Source of the DNA: JAHCHG01 sp965214585
Lineage (GTDB): Bacteria; Acidobacteriota; Blastocatellia; Pyrinomonadales; Pyrinomonadaceae
Direction of reading: 5' to 3'
DNA length: 64,000 nucleotides
Assembly: GCA_965214585.1 (NCBI GenBank)
Contig: OZ243957.1
Coordinates: 1,860,001 to 1,924,000 of the forward strand
Position 1 is the first letter of the stretch. Each line of letters starts with the position of its first letter. Below, one piece after another: positions 41,240 to 49,990 of this stretch. The notes under the pieces are model-generated. The model was given only the letters and a program-made list of their open reading frames with translations, had not been told where the DNA came from and did not search any database. The position numbers and the translations under genes were made by a program.

Positions 41240-42427
41240 ATGTTAAAACAAAGCCGCATAATTTTCGCCGCAACATTTGTTGCAGTTCTTTTATTTTCTT
41301 TATTCGTTTCGCCCGATACGGCGAAAGCCTGCGGAGAGCCGCCGAAAACTTTGATCTCGCTTTATCTGGAAAGCGATCTGATCGTTTTAGCCACGGTTGA
41401 GGGCAATAAAATTATCAAGGTCGAAGAAGACGAATACGGAACTTGGACGCAGCTTGAGCGAAACTTGACTATCGTTAAAACGCTCAAAGGACGGACGGAT
41501 TTGAAGACGGTTTCTTATGCCGATTCCGAATACGCCAACAAAGCCGAAGATTCGGCGGAATATTATGAAGAAGATGCGGATTTTGTCAAAGTAAAGATCG
41601 GCGAACAGTATCTGTTTTTCCTGATGAAATATGAAGAAGAAGACGGAAGCAGCAAGGAAAGTCTGACCGATTACGTTTCGGGCGTGAAAGACGTTGAAGG
41701 AAAACTCGAAGTTTACGAGAAAAATCTGAACGAACTCGGAGAAATTTTTCAAACGAAGGAAAATCAGACGGCAAATCTGATCGAATGGATCGTTAAAAGT
41801 TTGGAGGAAACTGAGTTCCGCGATGATGCGATACAGGAATTGTCTTCGAGTTTTTACGCGCTCAATGACGAATATACTTCCGACGAAGAGCAGTTTTTGA
41901 TTATCGAAGGAAAATATTTTAACACTTATTCGCCGATAATCGCCGAAAATCTGAGCGATTCGCAAAAATCGAGAATTTCGTCGGTGCTTTATTCCGAATT
42001 ATACGACGCTTGGTTTGCTTCGGAAGTGAAACATCCGAATTACGGCATCTCGCCGATTCTCGCGGGAATAAACAAATCGCAGACGGCACTTTACGGTTAC
42101 AATATGCTGCAAAACGTCCACGAAAACGATTTTGCTAAAAAGCGTATGATTATGGAATTTATCATTCTGACCGTCGGCGACGAAAATATAAGTGAGATTT
42201 ATTACAAATATATAAATTTAGATGATGAAATTTCGCCTGAAAATCTGAAAGAGAAAGCGATAACCGCCGAACAAATAAAAGCAAACGAAGCGGCGAAGAT
42301 AAATGTGCTAAAGGATTTTAGTAAAAGATTCGAGCTTTTATTCGCAAATAATTTTGTAACGCCGGAAGAAAAGAAGCCGGAAACTGACAAAATGATTGCG
42401 ACAATTGAAACTTCCGAAAGCGAATAA
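41240..42427 (+). CDS. Exported hypothetical protein with NTR/TIMP-like N-terminus
   Basis: The protein has 395 aa from MLKQSRIIFAATFVAVLLFS, a signal peptide ending near AKA. The mature protein begins with Cys (ACGEPP) and has SDLIVLATVEGN and RNLTIVKTLKG, with KIGEQYLFFLM further on. This layout resembles netrin/TIMP-like domains of bacterial exported proteins; the resemblance is by eye. The remaining 230 residues are acidic and helical with no recognised domain. RBS TTAGGAGTC precedes the ATG. The 190 bases before the gene hold no clear element. Confidence 0.65.
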   Translation: MLKQSRIIFAATFVAVLLFSLFVSPDTAKACGEPPKTLISLYLESDLIVLATVEGNKIIKVEEDEYGTWTQLERNLTIVKTLKGRTDLKTVSYADSEYANKAEDSAEYYEEDADFVKVKIGEQYLFFLMKYEEEDGSSKESLTDYVSGVKDVEGKLEVYEKNLNELGEIFQTKENQTANLIEWIVKSLEETEFRDDAIQELSSSFYALNDEYTSDEEQFLIIEGKYFNTYSPIIAENLSDSQKSRISSVLYSELYDAWFASEVKHPNYGISPILAGINKSQTALYGYNMLQNVHENDFAKKRMIMEFIILTVGDENISEIYYKYINLDDEISPENLKEKAITAEQIKANEAAKINVLKDFSKRFELLFANNFVTPEEKKPETDKMIATIETSESE

Positions 42428-42453
42428 TTAAAGTTAAATAAAAATTGCCACAT

Positions 42454-42492
42454 AGAAAAAGCGTTTTGTTCAGTTGAACAAAACGCTTTTTC
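42454..42492. terminator. Strong terminator hairpin
   Basis: The arms AGAAAAAGCGTTTTGTTCA and TGAACAAAACGCTTTTTCT are near-perfect with A and T tails, 26 bases past the stop. Confidence 0.9.
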
Positions 42493-42570
42493 TATAAAAA
42501 CATATAATCGTAAATTAAAAATTTAACCGTTTTTAGTTTTTAAACTGGGATAATGCTAAAAATGTAATGT

Positions 42571-42779
42571 TTTATCAATTGCCGCCAACTTTAGTTGGTG
42601 GATTTGTTTGATTTTTAGCTTCCGGCTTTAGCCGAACTTCTGATAAAAACATTTTCCTTACAGCTTCAGCTAAATTTTAGCTGAAGCTGTAAGGATGATT
42701 GATTAATTTTTAAGTTCGGCTAAAGCCGGATGTTTTCGATGAACTTGACCACCAACTAAAGTTGGCGGCAATTGATAAA
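42571..42779. repeat. Triple-nested palindrome
   Basis: Three palindromes are nested: outer TTTATCAATTGCCGCCAACT / its complement, middle CCGGCTTTAGCCGAACTT / AAGTTCGGCTAAAGCCGG, inner CCTTACAGCTTCAGCTAAA / TTTAGCTGAAGCTGTAAGG. It fills most of the 415-base gap between a plus-strand terminator and the M28 peptidase. Confidence 0.95.
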
Positions 42780-42843
42780 AGCAGATTCTCAGCCTTACAT
42801 TTCTAGCACTACCAAAATAGACTATTTAATTAACGCAAAACTA

Positions 42844-44484
42844 CTACCGATTCATTAATTCCGGCGGAAGCTGCTTGTCAACTTTCGGACGTTCTTTCAG
42901 TTCCGCGACTTCCCACAAAGTCAGAAAGATCGTGCGCGTGATTTTTTCCATTTTTTGGTAATCAATCTTTTCCGGTTCGTCGCCCGCGCCGTGGTAATCT
43001 TCGTGAACTCCGTCAAACCAGAAAACAATCGGAATCCCGTTGATCGCGTAATTAAAGTGGTCGGAACGGAAGAAGAAACGATTCGTGTCTTTCGGGTCGT
43101 CGTAGCGGTAATCGTATTTCATTTTGATATACGAATTATTTACCTGATCGGTAACTTCGCCGAGCGTCGAACTCATCATTTTCGAGCCGATCACATAAAC
43201 TTCGTTTTCGCCCGATAATTCCTTGTTTTTCGGATTATCGTCATTCGGTTTTCGGCTGCGCCCGATCATATCGAGATTAAGCTGCGCGACGACGTTTTCT
43301 ATCGGAACTGTCGGAAAATCGTTAAAATATTTGCTTCCCCACAAGCCTTTTTCTTCGCCCGCGTGCCAGACAAAAAGCGTGGAACGCTTAGGGCGTTTCG
43401 GTGCTTTGGCGAGTGCTTCGGCGATTGCCAAAACCGCAACCGTTCCAGAGCCGTCGTCGTCCGCGCCGTTCCAGATTTTATCTTCGCCCGCCGCGTTCGG
43501 TCTGATTCCGACGTGATCGTAATGCGCTCCGATGGCGACCATTTCTTTTTTCAAAACCGGATCGCCGCCTTCCCAAAGTGCGACGACATTCTGCGTGTAA
43601 ACTCTCTCTTGATTGATCGCCGCTTTATAACTAAATTCCGTATCCGGCTTGACAACGTATGTCGCGCCCGACATTTTATAAGGCGTTTTCTGCGCGTCGG
43701 TGAAAATCATATCGCCGACTTTCTGCGAAACCATAATCGTCGGAATCGAAACTTCGTCGCGGAATTTTTCGACAAACGGACGCGGCGAATTCGGCTGCGC
43801 CGACATTCTCGCCCAATTTTCCTGCGCCTGATTCGACGCAACGATGATCGCGCCAACCGCGCCTTTCATTTTGGCGTTGGTCAAAGGATCAGCCCAATCC
43901 GTTCCGCGTTCTCCGGCAAAATCCTCTCTCGTGATGCCTTCCGGCGGAGTTGTTACTGCAAAACGATTCGGGAAACCGTCCGAATATAAAACGACGATTT
44001 TTCCCTTCGCGTCAACATTTTGCAGTTGGTCAATTCCCTTCGCTTTGAACATCCAACCGCCGCCGCCGTAAACAAGCGGTGCGCCGATCATTTCATTTGA
44101 ACCGCCGCTGACGAGAAAAAAGTCTTCGCCGTATTTGAAATTTTGTCCGCCGACCTTGAGCATAGAATTTACCGCGTCGGGCGATTCGGTTACAAGCGCG
44201 ATTTTCTGATAAAAAGTCCCGTCGTCGCCGGCAGGTTTGAAATTCCAGCGCGAAAGCATCGTGCCGATAAACTTCGCCGTCAGATCAAGCCCGCGCGAAG
44301 GCGTGTCGCGTCCTTCCATCTCGTCCGACGCAACAAAATACAGATAATCTTTAAGCTGTGCGGCGGTTATGTTTTCCGCCATTTTCTTTTCAGCCACAGT
44401 AATTTCCGTTTTCGTTTCCGCCAAAACCGCCGTCGGCAGAACAAAAGACATTAATATAAATAAAACAAGTAAATTTTTTCTCAT
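42844..44484 (-). CDS. M28 family metallopeptidase
   Basis: The protein has 546 aa with a signal peptide (MRKNLLVLFILMSFVLPTAV). A PA-like insert (residues about 130-280) is followed by the M28 catalytic domain. Zinc ligands are seen in IGAHYDHVG, NGADDDGSGTVAVL, WHAGEEKGLWGS, LNLDMIGR and RSDHFNYA. It is probably a periplasmic aminopeptidase. The start at 44484 is set by the signal peptide. Confidence 0.93.
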   Translation of the reverse strand: MRKNLLVLFILMSFVLPTAVLAETKTEITVAEKKMAENITAAQLKDYLYFVASDEMEGRDTPSRGLDLTAKFIGTMLSRWNFKPAGDDGTFYQKIALVTESPDAVNSMLKVGGQNFKYGEDFFLVSGGSNEMIGAPLVYGGGGWMFKAKGIDQLQNVDAKGKIVVLYSDGFPNRFAVTTPPEGITREDFAGERGTDWADPLTNAKMKGAVGAIIVASNQAQENWARMSAQPNSPRPFVEKFRDEVSIPTIMVSQKVGDMIFTDAQKTPYKMSGATYVVKPDTEFSYKAAINQERVYTQNVVALWEGGDPVLKKEMVAIGAHYDHVGIRPNAAGEDKIWNGADDDGSGTVAVLAIAEALAKAPKRPKRSTLFVWHAGEEKGLWGSKYFNDFPTVPIENVVAQLNLDMIGRSRKPNDDNPKNKELSGENEVYVIGSKMMSSTLGEVTDQVNNSYIKMKYDYRYDDPKDTNRFFFRSDHFNYAINGIPIVFWFDGVHEDYHGAGDEPEKIDYQKMEKITRTIFLTLWEVAELKERPKVDKQLPPELMNR

Positions 44485-44583
44485 TGATTTTTCTCCGCAG
44501 ATAATTCGTTTATCCAAAATAATTATTTCGGAAATTCAAACTTAAATTTTTATAATCCGACGCAGTTTAAAGGCAGACAATTT

Positions 44584-44663
44584 CGGAATAGATAATAGCT
44601 GATAGGTGAAAGATTACAGATATGTAGTTTTAATCTATAATCTTTCATCTATCAGCTATTCCG
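44584..44663. repeat. Intergenic inverted repeat
   Basis: The arms CGGAATAGATAATAGCTGAT and ATCAGCTATTCCG, with further complementarity (AAAGATTA/TAATCTTT), form a stem between two minus-strand genes. Confidence 0.82.
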
Positions 44664-44712
44664 AATATTTCTTATTTTCAACTTCGCAACTCCAAATTTT
44701 ATTCCGTAATTT

Positions 44713-45540
44713 TTACGCAAAATCGTCTGAATCGGTTTCGTTTTCAACTCCGACGACGCAAATTTTATTGTTATCGGCAAGTTCGAGCATTTCTTCGCGG
44801 TCAAACATCAAGGTTTTTCCGGCAGTCAAACTCAGACAAGCTGCGCCCGCTTCGATCATCGTTCGAATCGTCGGAACGCCGACAACCGGAACATCAAAAC
44901 GCATATCCTGATTCGGCTTGGCGACTTTGACGACGGTTAATTTCCCTCGCGCCAATTCGCCCGCGCGTTTGATAACCGCGTCCGTTCCTTCCATCGCCTC
45001 GATTGCGACGCACGCGCTCGCTCTGACGACAATCGTTTGTCCCAAATCCAATCTGGCGATCTCGTTCGCTATTTTCAAACCGTATTCGATATTTTCTCTT
45101 TCAGTTTTATCCGGTTTTCTTTTTGTCAAAACTCCCTTTTGCGCGAGTTGTTCCTTGATAAAAAAGGTCGAATCAATCAATTCGATGTCTTCTTTCGCCA
45201 ATTCGTTGGCAATTCCGCCGATCAGCGCGTCGGTGTTTCTTTCTTTCAAACTGAACAGCATTTTGAGCATACGCAAATCCGGCAGCGCACCCGAAAATAT
45301 CTGAACGTGCTTGACCTGTCCCGCCATTATCACTTTTTCAACTTTTTCTTTCTTGAAAAAAGAGATCATCTTGCCAAGCTGCCCGATGCCGACCCAAATA
45401 ACTTTTTCGGCGATTTCTTCGATGCTTGCGTCGGTTTCCTCACGAATCGCCGCAACGACCAAAGACGCGCCCCGCCGTTTCGCGCCTTCGACAACTAAAA
45501 ATGGAAATGCGCCGTTTCCGGCGATCAAACCGTATTTCAT
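44713..45540 (-). CDS. lpxI: UDP-2,3-diacylglucosamine pyrophosphatase LpxI
   Basis: The 275-aa protein matches LpxI (DUF1009): MKYGLIAGNGAFPFLVVEGA, GIGQLGKMISFFKKEKVEKV and IMAGQVKHVQIF at the front, and GTDAVIKRAGELARG with VPVVGVPTIRTMIEAGA at the end. It hydrolyses UDP-2,3-diacyl-GlcN to lipid X in lipid A synthesis, replacing LpxH. It supports an LPS-bearing outer membrane. Confidence 0.93.
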   Translation of the reverse strand: MKYGLIAGNGAFPFLVVEGAKRRGASLVVAAIREETDASIEEIAEKVIWVGIGQLGKMISFFKKEKVEKVIMAGQVKHVQIFSGALPDLRMLKMLFSLKERNTDALIGGIANELAKEDIELIDSTFFIKEQLAQKGVLTKRKPDKTERENIEYGLKIANEIARLDLGQTIVVRASACVAIEAMEGTDAVIKRAGELARGKLTVVKVAKPNQDMRFDVPVVGVPTIRTMIEAGAACLSLTAGKTLMFDREEMLELADNNKICVVGVENETDSDDFA

Positions 45541-45557
45541 CACTTTTGTTTTTCGCT

Positions 45558-45626
45558 CAGAGTAACGCCTTTAGGCGTTTTCCGTTCGGCTTCGCCGACG
45601 GTTTCACTCCTAAAGGCGTTACTCTG
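45558..45626. repeat. Palindrome of the CAGAGTAACGCCTTTAGGCGT family
   Basis: The arms CAGAGTAACGCCTTTAGGCG and CCTAAAGGCGTTACTCTG enclose a smaller hairpin (CCGTTCGGCTTCGCCGACGG). It is the same family as 20523-20585 and 21549-21597. The rest of the gap to 45809 shows no clear element. Confidence 0.88.
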
Positions 45627-45809
45627 AACATCAATTCTTACCGCCGATTATCTCACAAGTTTTCTTAAAAATCGTATCAGACAAGCGTTTTGCCGATAAT
45701 TGTTTGAAAACAAAAGGTTGAAATTAAAATAAACAAAAAATCCATCTTTACTGGATAACGTCAAATATGTTATTTTGCCTATTCATCAAACGAAATTATT
45801 TTTAAATGT

Positions 45810-46772
45810 ATGAAAAATGTTTTAGTAACAGGCGGAGCAGGTTTTATCGGTTCGCACTTGGTCGAAAAATTGCTCGATGAAAAAACTTGGAACGTCACCG
45901 TCGTTGATAATTTCAACGATTTTTATTCGCCCGAATTAAAGCGTTCAAACGTCGCCGCATTCGAGGATAATCCGAATTTTCATCTTCACGAAATTGACAT
46001 TTGCGACACCCGAAATCTCGAAAAAATATTTGCCGAAAGCGATTTCGATACAATCGTTCATCTTGCCGCCCGCGCCGGCGTGCGTCCTTCGCTTCTCCAG
46101 CCGAAACTTTACAACGAAACAAATGTGACGGGAACTCTGAATCTGCTCGAACTTGCCAAAGATTACAACGTCGAACAATTCGTTTTCGGTTCTTCGTCAA
46201 GCGTTTACGGCATAAACTCAAAAGTCCCGTTTGCCGAAGACGACAAAATAGACAAACCGATCTCGCCATACGCCGCAACCAAAGCCGCCGGCGAACTTCT
46301 CTGCCACGCTTATTCGCATTTATACAATATGCGAATCGTCTGTCTGCGCTTTTTCACCGTTTACGGAGCGCGTCAGCGTCCCGATTTAGCGATCAGAAAA
46401 TTTTCGCAGCTTATCACCGATAACAAACCGATTCAGGTTTTCGGCGACGGCACAACTAGGCGCGATTACACATACGTTGACGACATAATTCAAGGCGTTC
46501 GCCAAGCGATGGATTACAAAGATTCGATGTATGAAATCATCAATCTCGGCGAATCGCAAACGATCCAACTGCGCGAACTCATCCGAGTTATCGAAAAAAA
46601 TCTCGGCAAAAAAGCGATCATTGACCGCCAGCCGATGCAGCCCGGCGACGTTCCGCAAACCTACGCCAATATCACAAAGGCGCGAAAACTTTTAGGCTAC
46701 GCTCCGAACACGAAAATTGACGAAGGAATTGCAAAATTTGTCGAATGGTTCAATAGGGAAATTAAAAGTTAA
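45810..46772 (+). CDS. NAD-dependent epimerase (UDP-glucuronate 4-epimerase-like)
   Basis: This is a 320-aa extended SDR. The NAD site is VTGGAGFIGSHLVEKLL, the block VVDNFNDFYSPELKRSN is typical of UDP-glucuronate 4-epimerases, the catalytic YxxxK is in ISPYAATKAAGE, and RFFTVYGARQRPDLAI follows. It likely makes UDP-galacturonate for envelope glycans. The gene stands alone. Confidence 0.87.
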   Translation: MKNVLVTGGAGFIGSHLVEKLLDEKTWNVTVVDNFNDFYSPELKRSNVAAFEDNPNFHLHEIDICDTRNLEKIFAESDFDTIVHLAARAGVRPSLLQPKLYNETNVTGTLNLLELAKDYNVEQFVFGSSSSVYGINSKVPFAEDDKIDKPISPYAATKAAGELLCHAYSHLYNMRIVCLRFFTVYGARQRPDLAIRKFSQLITDNKPIQVFGDGTTRRDYTYVDDIIQGVRQAMDYKDSMYEIINLGESQTIQLRELIRVIEKNLGKKAIIDRQPMQPGDVPQTYANITKARKLLGYAPNTKIDEGIAKFVEWFNREIKS

Positions 46773-46827
46773 ATTTTGCCGAAAAATTGAATGTTTTGTA
46801 AATTAATTTTTTGAAACGATTGCATTT

Positions 46828-46963
46828 GCGGGCGCAGAGCAACCCTTCCTGACCTGCAAATTTGACCTACTTGCGCTTTTTTACTTTATCTTGAATAAAT
46901 GATTAACTTTGACTGCTCAAGAATAAAAAGATTGCAGGTTCGGAAGGGTTGCTCTGCGCCCGC
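46828..46963. repeat. Inverted repeat between convergent genes
   Basis: The arms GCGGGCGCAGAGCAACCCTT and AAGGGTTGCTCTGCGCCCGC are perfect over 20 bases and extend further imperfectly. The element separates the epimerase and acyltransferase genes. Confidence 0.92.
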
Positions 46964-46995
46964 TGTTTGGATAATTAAAATTCTTTAATTTTTGA

Positions 46996-47919
46996 CTAAT
47001 AAAATCCTTCCTCATCTCGTGGTCGCGTGTTCCAACGCTTGTGAATCCAGAGCCATTGTTCGGGATATTTTCTGACGTATTCTTCGACGACATTCGTAAT
47101 TTTCTGCGTCAAAATTTTTATATCTTCCGCCTGATCTCCGCTTTTTTCATATTCAATCGCCGGTTCGAGATGCACGACGTATTTTCCTTTTTCCTCGTTC
47201 CAAACCGCAAAAGCGGGCAAAACCGCCGCGCCTGTTTTCAGAGCCAACTTTGCAATGCTCACGGTCGTCGAAGCCGGAACGCCGAAAAAATCTACAAAAA
47301 CGCCTTCCTTTTCCTGCACGTTCAGATCAGCCAAAATCCCCAGAATCTCGCCGTTTTCCAAAACGCGAAACATTTTCCGTGCCGATTTTGTTTTATCGAG
47401 CGTAACCGTGCCGAACTTCGTGCGAAAAGAATCCACAAAATTTTCGATCAGAGGATTATCAATCCGACGCACTAAAATATTCATTCCGTAACCGAATGCG
47501 GGCGCGAGCAAATTAAAAACTTCCCAACTTCCGAAATGTCCCGTAAAAAACAAAACGCCGTTTCCTTTCGCGTAAACCGGATCGAAATTTTCCGCTTTGC
47601 CAACGACTTCGACGAGATTATGAATATCTTTATGTTTGAATTTTCTGAAATGCGACACAAAACCGAGATGCCGTCCGAGCGATTCAAATGTGCCGTGAAT
47701 GATTTTTTCTTTTTCTTCTTCGGATAATTCGGGCAGAGCAATTTCCAAATTGCGCCTTGCCGTTTTTTGCAGTTTCGGAAATTTTTTTGAAAGAAATTTG
47801 CCAAACGCTTTCCCAAACCGCATTGAAGTTTCAAGCGGCAGCGCACCGATTGCGCCGAGCAAAGAACGCACGGCGTAAAGTTCGGCTTTGGTTTGAATTT
47901 TGCTTTTCTTTTTCGGCAT
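46996..47919 (-). CDS. LpxL/HtrB-like lipid A acyltransferase
   Basis: The protein has 307 aa. The catalytic H(x4)E motif is HFGSWE in GVLFFTGHFGSWEVFNLLA, followed by ILVRRIDNPLIENFVDSFR and the GILADLNVQEKEGVFVDFFG substrate block. It probably adds a secondary acyl chain to lipid A or a related glycolipid. The N-terminus is Lys-rich without a clear signal. Confidence 0.9.
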   Translation of the reverse strand: MPKKKSKIQTKAELYAVRSLLGAIGALPLETSMRFGKAFGKFLSKKFPKLQKTARRNLEIALPELSEEEKEKIIHGTFESLGRHLGFVSHFRKFKHKDIHNLVEVVGKAENFDPVYAKGNGVLFFTGHFGSWEVFNLLAPAFGYGMNILVRRIDNPLIENFVDSFRTKFGTVTLDKTKSARKMFRVLENGEILGILADLNVQEKEGVFVDFFGVPASTTVSIAKLALKTGAAVLPAFAVWNEEKGKYVVHLEPAIEYEKSGDQAEDIKILTQKITNVVEEYVRKYPEQWLWIHKRWNTRPRDEEGFY

Positions 47920-47930
47920 TTGCGAATCAA

Positions 47931-47987
47931 AACCTTGAGCGATAGCGACGGGTTTCGATGTTTACCGAGTCGCTATCGCTCAGGGTT
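47931..47987. repeat. Intergenic inverted repeat
   Basis: The arms AACCTTGAGCGATAGCGAC and GTCGCTATCGCTCAGGGTT are complementary except at one site, between two minus-strand genes. Confidence 0.88.
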
Positions 47988-47994
47988 CTGACTA

Positions 47995-49281
47995 TTAATT
48001 TCGATTGGCGAGCATTAATTTCATCAGTTCAATTGCGCCGATTTCGCCTTTTTTCTTGATAAATTTCCTCGAAGTGTTGTCGCCGATCTCAAAGACAATC
48101 GCTTCCATTTTGTGCGAAACGTAAAAATAATTTCTGGAAACAATCGCAGGTTCGGCTTTGTCGTTCGGTTTGATGTTCGGTTCGTAATTCGGCAATGCCT
48201 TTTTGATATTATCTAACCAATCCCAAACCAAATTCGGCATATTGCTGTCGGTAAAATTTTTCTCCATCGGATAATAAATATCGTCCCAAGTCGAATGAAA
48301 ATCAATGCCGAAATAAAATTTTCCGCCCGTTTCGCGTTCACGTTTTTTCAAAAATTCGCTCACCGCTTTTCCTTCCGGCTGATTAAATTTCGTCCAATCC
48401 CGGTTCAAATCAACGCCGCCCGCATTGTGCCGCCAATGTCCCGCATCAACTCCGTCGGGATTCATCAGAGGCACGACATAAACCGTAAATTCCTTGCGAA
48501 ACTGCTTTGATAATTTCGATTCGTCGGCGATTTTTTCAACAAACGCCTGCATCGCAAAATAACCCGTAACTTCCGGCGGATGCTGGCGCGAAATGACCAT
48601 AATCATCTTTTTCGCGTTCGGATTTCCGATTGTCAACATCCGCAAAGGTTTGCCGTTTTTGCTTGTGCCGATGTTTTCAATTTTCAGATCACGTCTTGCC
48701 GCAAATTCGTCCATCCAAGCAAAGACATTTTTCGATGTTTGCAATTCCTGCGCGGAAATCCACATCGGTTTTTTGCCGATTTCAAGCCGCATCAGGATTC
48801 GTTTCGGACGCGATTCCGCGCCAATTTCGCCCGTTCCTTTTTCTTCTTCGGTAATTCTTGAAAGTTCGAGCGGTTTCCATTTTTCGCCGTCTTTGCTGAT
48901 CTGCGGCGAATAACGATGCTTGGCAAATTCGGGATATTTCAGTTTTACAAAAATTTCTTTCTTCCGTTTCGACCAAACTTTGAACGCATACCACGGACTC
49001 ATATTGATCGGCGCGTTTTCCGGCGTGATCAAAATCGTATAAATATTTTCGCCTGTCCGTTCAATCTCATTAAGCCTCGCGCCGTCAAATTCGTTTGAAA
49101 AATAAACTTCGTCCGCTTCAAAAGAAAAAATCTGCCGCGTCTGTTTTTCAATCGGCTTCGTCGTCGTATCAACTTCCTGCGCCGGCTGCTGACCTTGAAA
49201 AACAGGTTTAGCAGTCTGTCCAAACGCCGAAATGAACAGAGCAAAAAAAAGAAAAATCGGAAAGAATCTTTTTATACTCAT
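47995..49281 (-). CDS. M14 family zinc carboxypeptidase
   Basis: The protein has 428 aa with a signal peptide (MSIKRFFPIFLFFALFISAF). An N-terminal beta domain like that of cytosolic-type carboxypeptidases (MSPWYAFKVWSKRKKE) precedes the catalytic domain. Zinc ligands His and Glu are in ISRQHPPEVTGY, the substrate Arg region is HNAGGVDLNRDW and the third ligand is in GIDFHSTWDD. The catalytic Glu is likely in AIVFEIGDNT. It is an exported peptidase, perhaps acting on peptides or cell wall. Confidence 0.9.
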   Translation of the reverse strand: MSIKRFFPIFLFFALFISAFGQTAKPVFQGQQPAQEVDTTTKPIEKQTRQIFSFEADEVYFSNEFDGARLNEIERTGENIYTILITPENAPINMSPWYAFKVWSKRKKEIFVKLKYPEFAKHRYSPQISKDGEKWKPLELSRITEEEKGTGEIGAESRPKRILMRLEIGKKPMWISAQELQTSKNVFAWMDEFAARRDLKIENIGTSKNGKPLRMLTIGNPNAKKMIMVISRQHPPEVTGYFAMQAFVEKIADESKLSKQFRKEFTVYVVPLMNPDGVDAGHWRHNAGGVDLNRDWTKFNQPEGKAVSEFLKKRERETGGKFYFGIDFHSTWDDIYYPMEKNFTDSNMPNLVWDWLDNIKKALPNYEPNIKPNDKAEPAIVSRNYFYVSHKMEAIVFEIGDNTSRKFIKKKGEIGAIELMKLMLANRN

Positions 49282-49290
49282 TATTTTTTG

Positions 49291-49837
49291 TTATTTAATC
49301 CACTTTCGAGTTCCGGCAATTTCGTCAATTTTATTTTCCAATTCCGTCAATTTGGAAAGTTCCTTCTCAAAATCGGCACTTCCTTTTCTGCAGCCTCTAT
49401 AATGGTCAATACTTTTCTTCTTGCCATTGATTTGAATTGAAGTTAAAGCCGACGGATTATCGGTCATTTGATAACAATCATATTCGCCGTTCAAATCAAA
49501 AAAATCGGCTTTTTCAAATTCTTTTACCAATTCTCTGACCTTCTCTTTGCTGATTCTCCCTTCGGCTTTTCCTTTGGTTTTTGTAAACTTTTCGCCCTCA
49601 AATAAAACCGAACCATCGGCTTTAACAGTCAATTTGTAAATCGGACAAACGCCGTAACAAGCGGTTCTCTCCAAAATTATCAATAAATCTTCGGGAATCT
49701 CATCTGTTTGATTTTGCGAAGCGGCAATCTCTGTGTTTTGTAAATTACCTGCCGCTAAATTAGCATTTTTGACCGGATAACAATTAAAATAAAATAAAAA
49801 AAACCAAAGTTGTCAATAAAATTTTCCAGTTAAACAT
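49291..49837 (-). CDS. DUF6438 lipoprotein with apparent frameshift in a T8 run
   Basis: The body (from 49683 down) is a DUF6438-type domain: ILERTACYGVCPIYKLTV, then KFTKTKGKAEGRIS. The ATG at 49837 has a strong RBS (GGAGGAAAA) and encodes MFNWKILLTTLVFF, a signal peptide start. That frame ends after 17 codons. The +1 frame continues as YFNCYPVKNANLAAG, a likely lipobox Cys, and runs on into the body. The break sits at the eight-T run at 49796-49803 (minus strand). Either the gene is broken, or phase-variable, or the base count is wrong. Confidence 0.65.
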
Positions 49838-49990
49838 TTTTCCTCCTTTTGGAAATTAAACAGTTATTTTTCGATTTATAAACTGTATAACGCTTAATTA
49901 TGTCTAAACTTGCATTTTCACTTGCATTTTCATTCAACAAATAAAAAATAAATAATTTTCCAAATATATTATTCAACTTGTGCAAAATTT

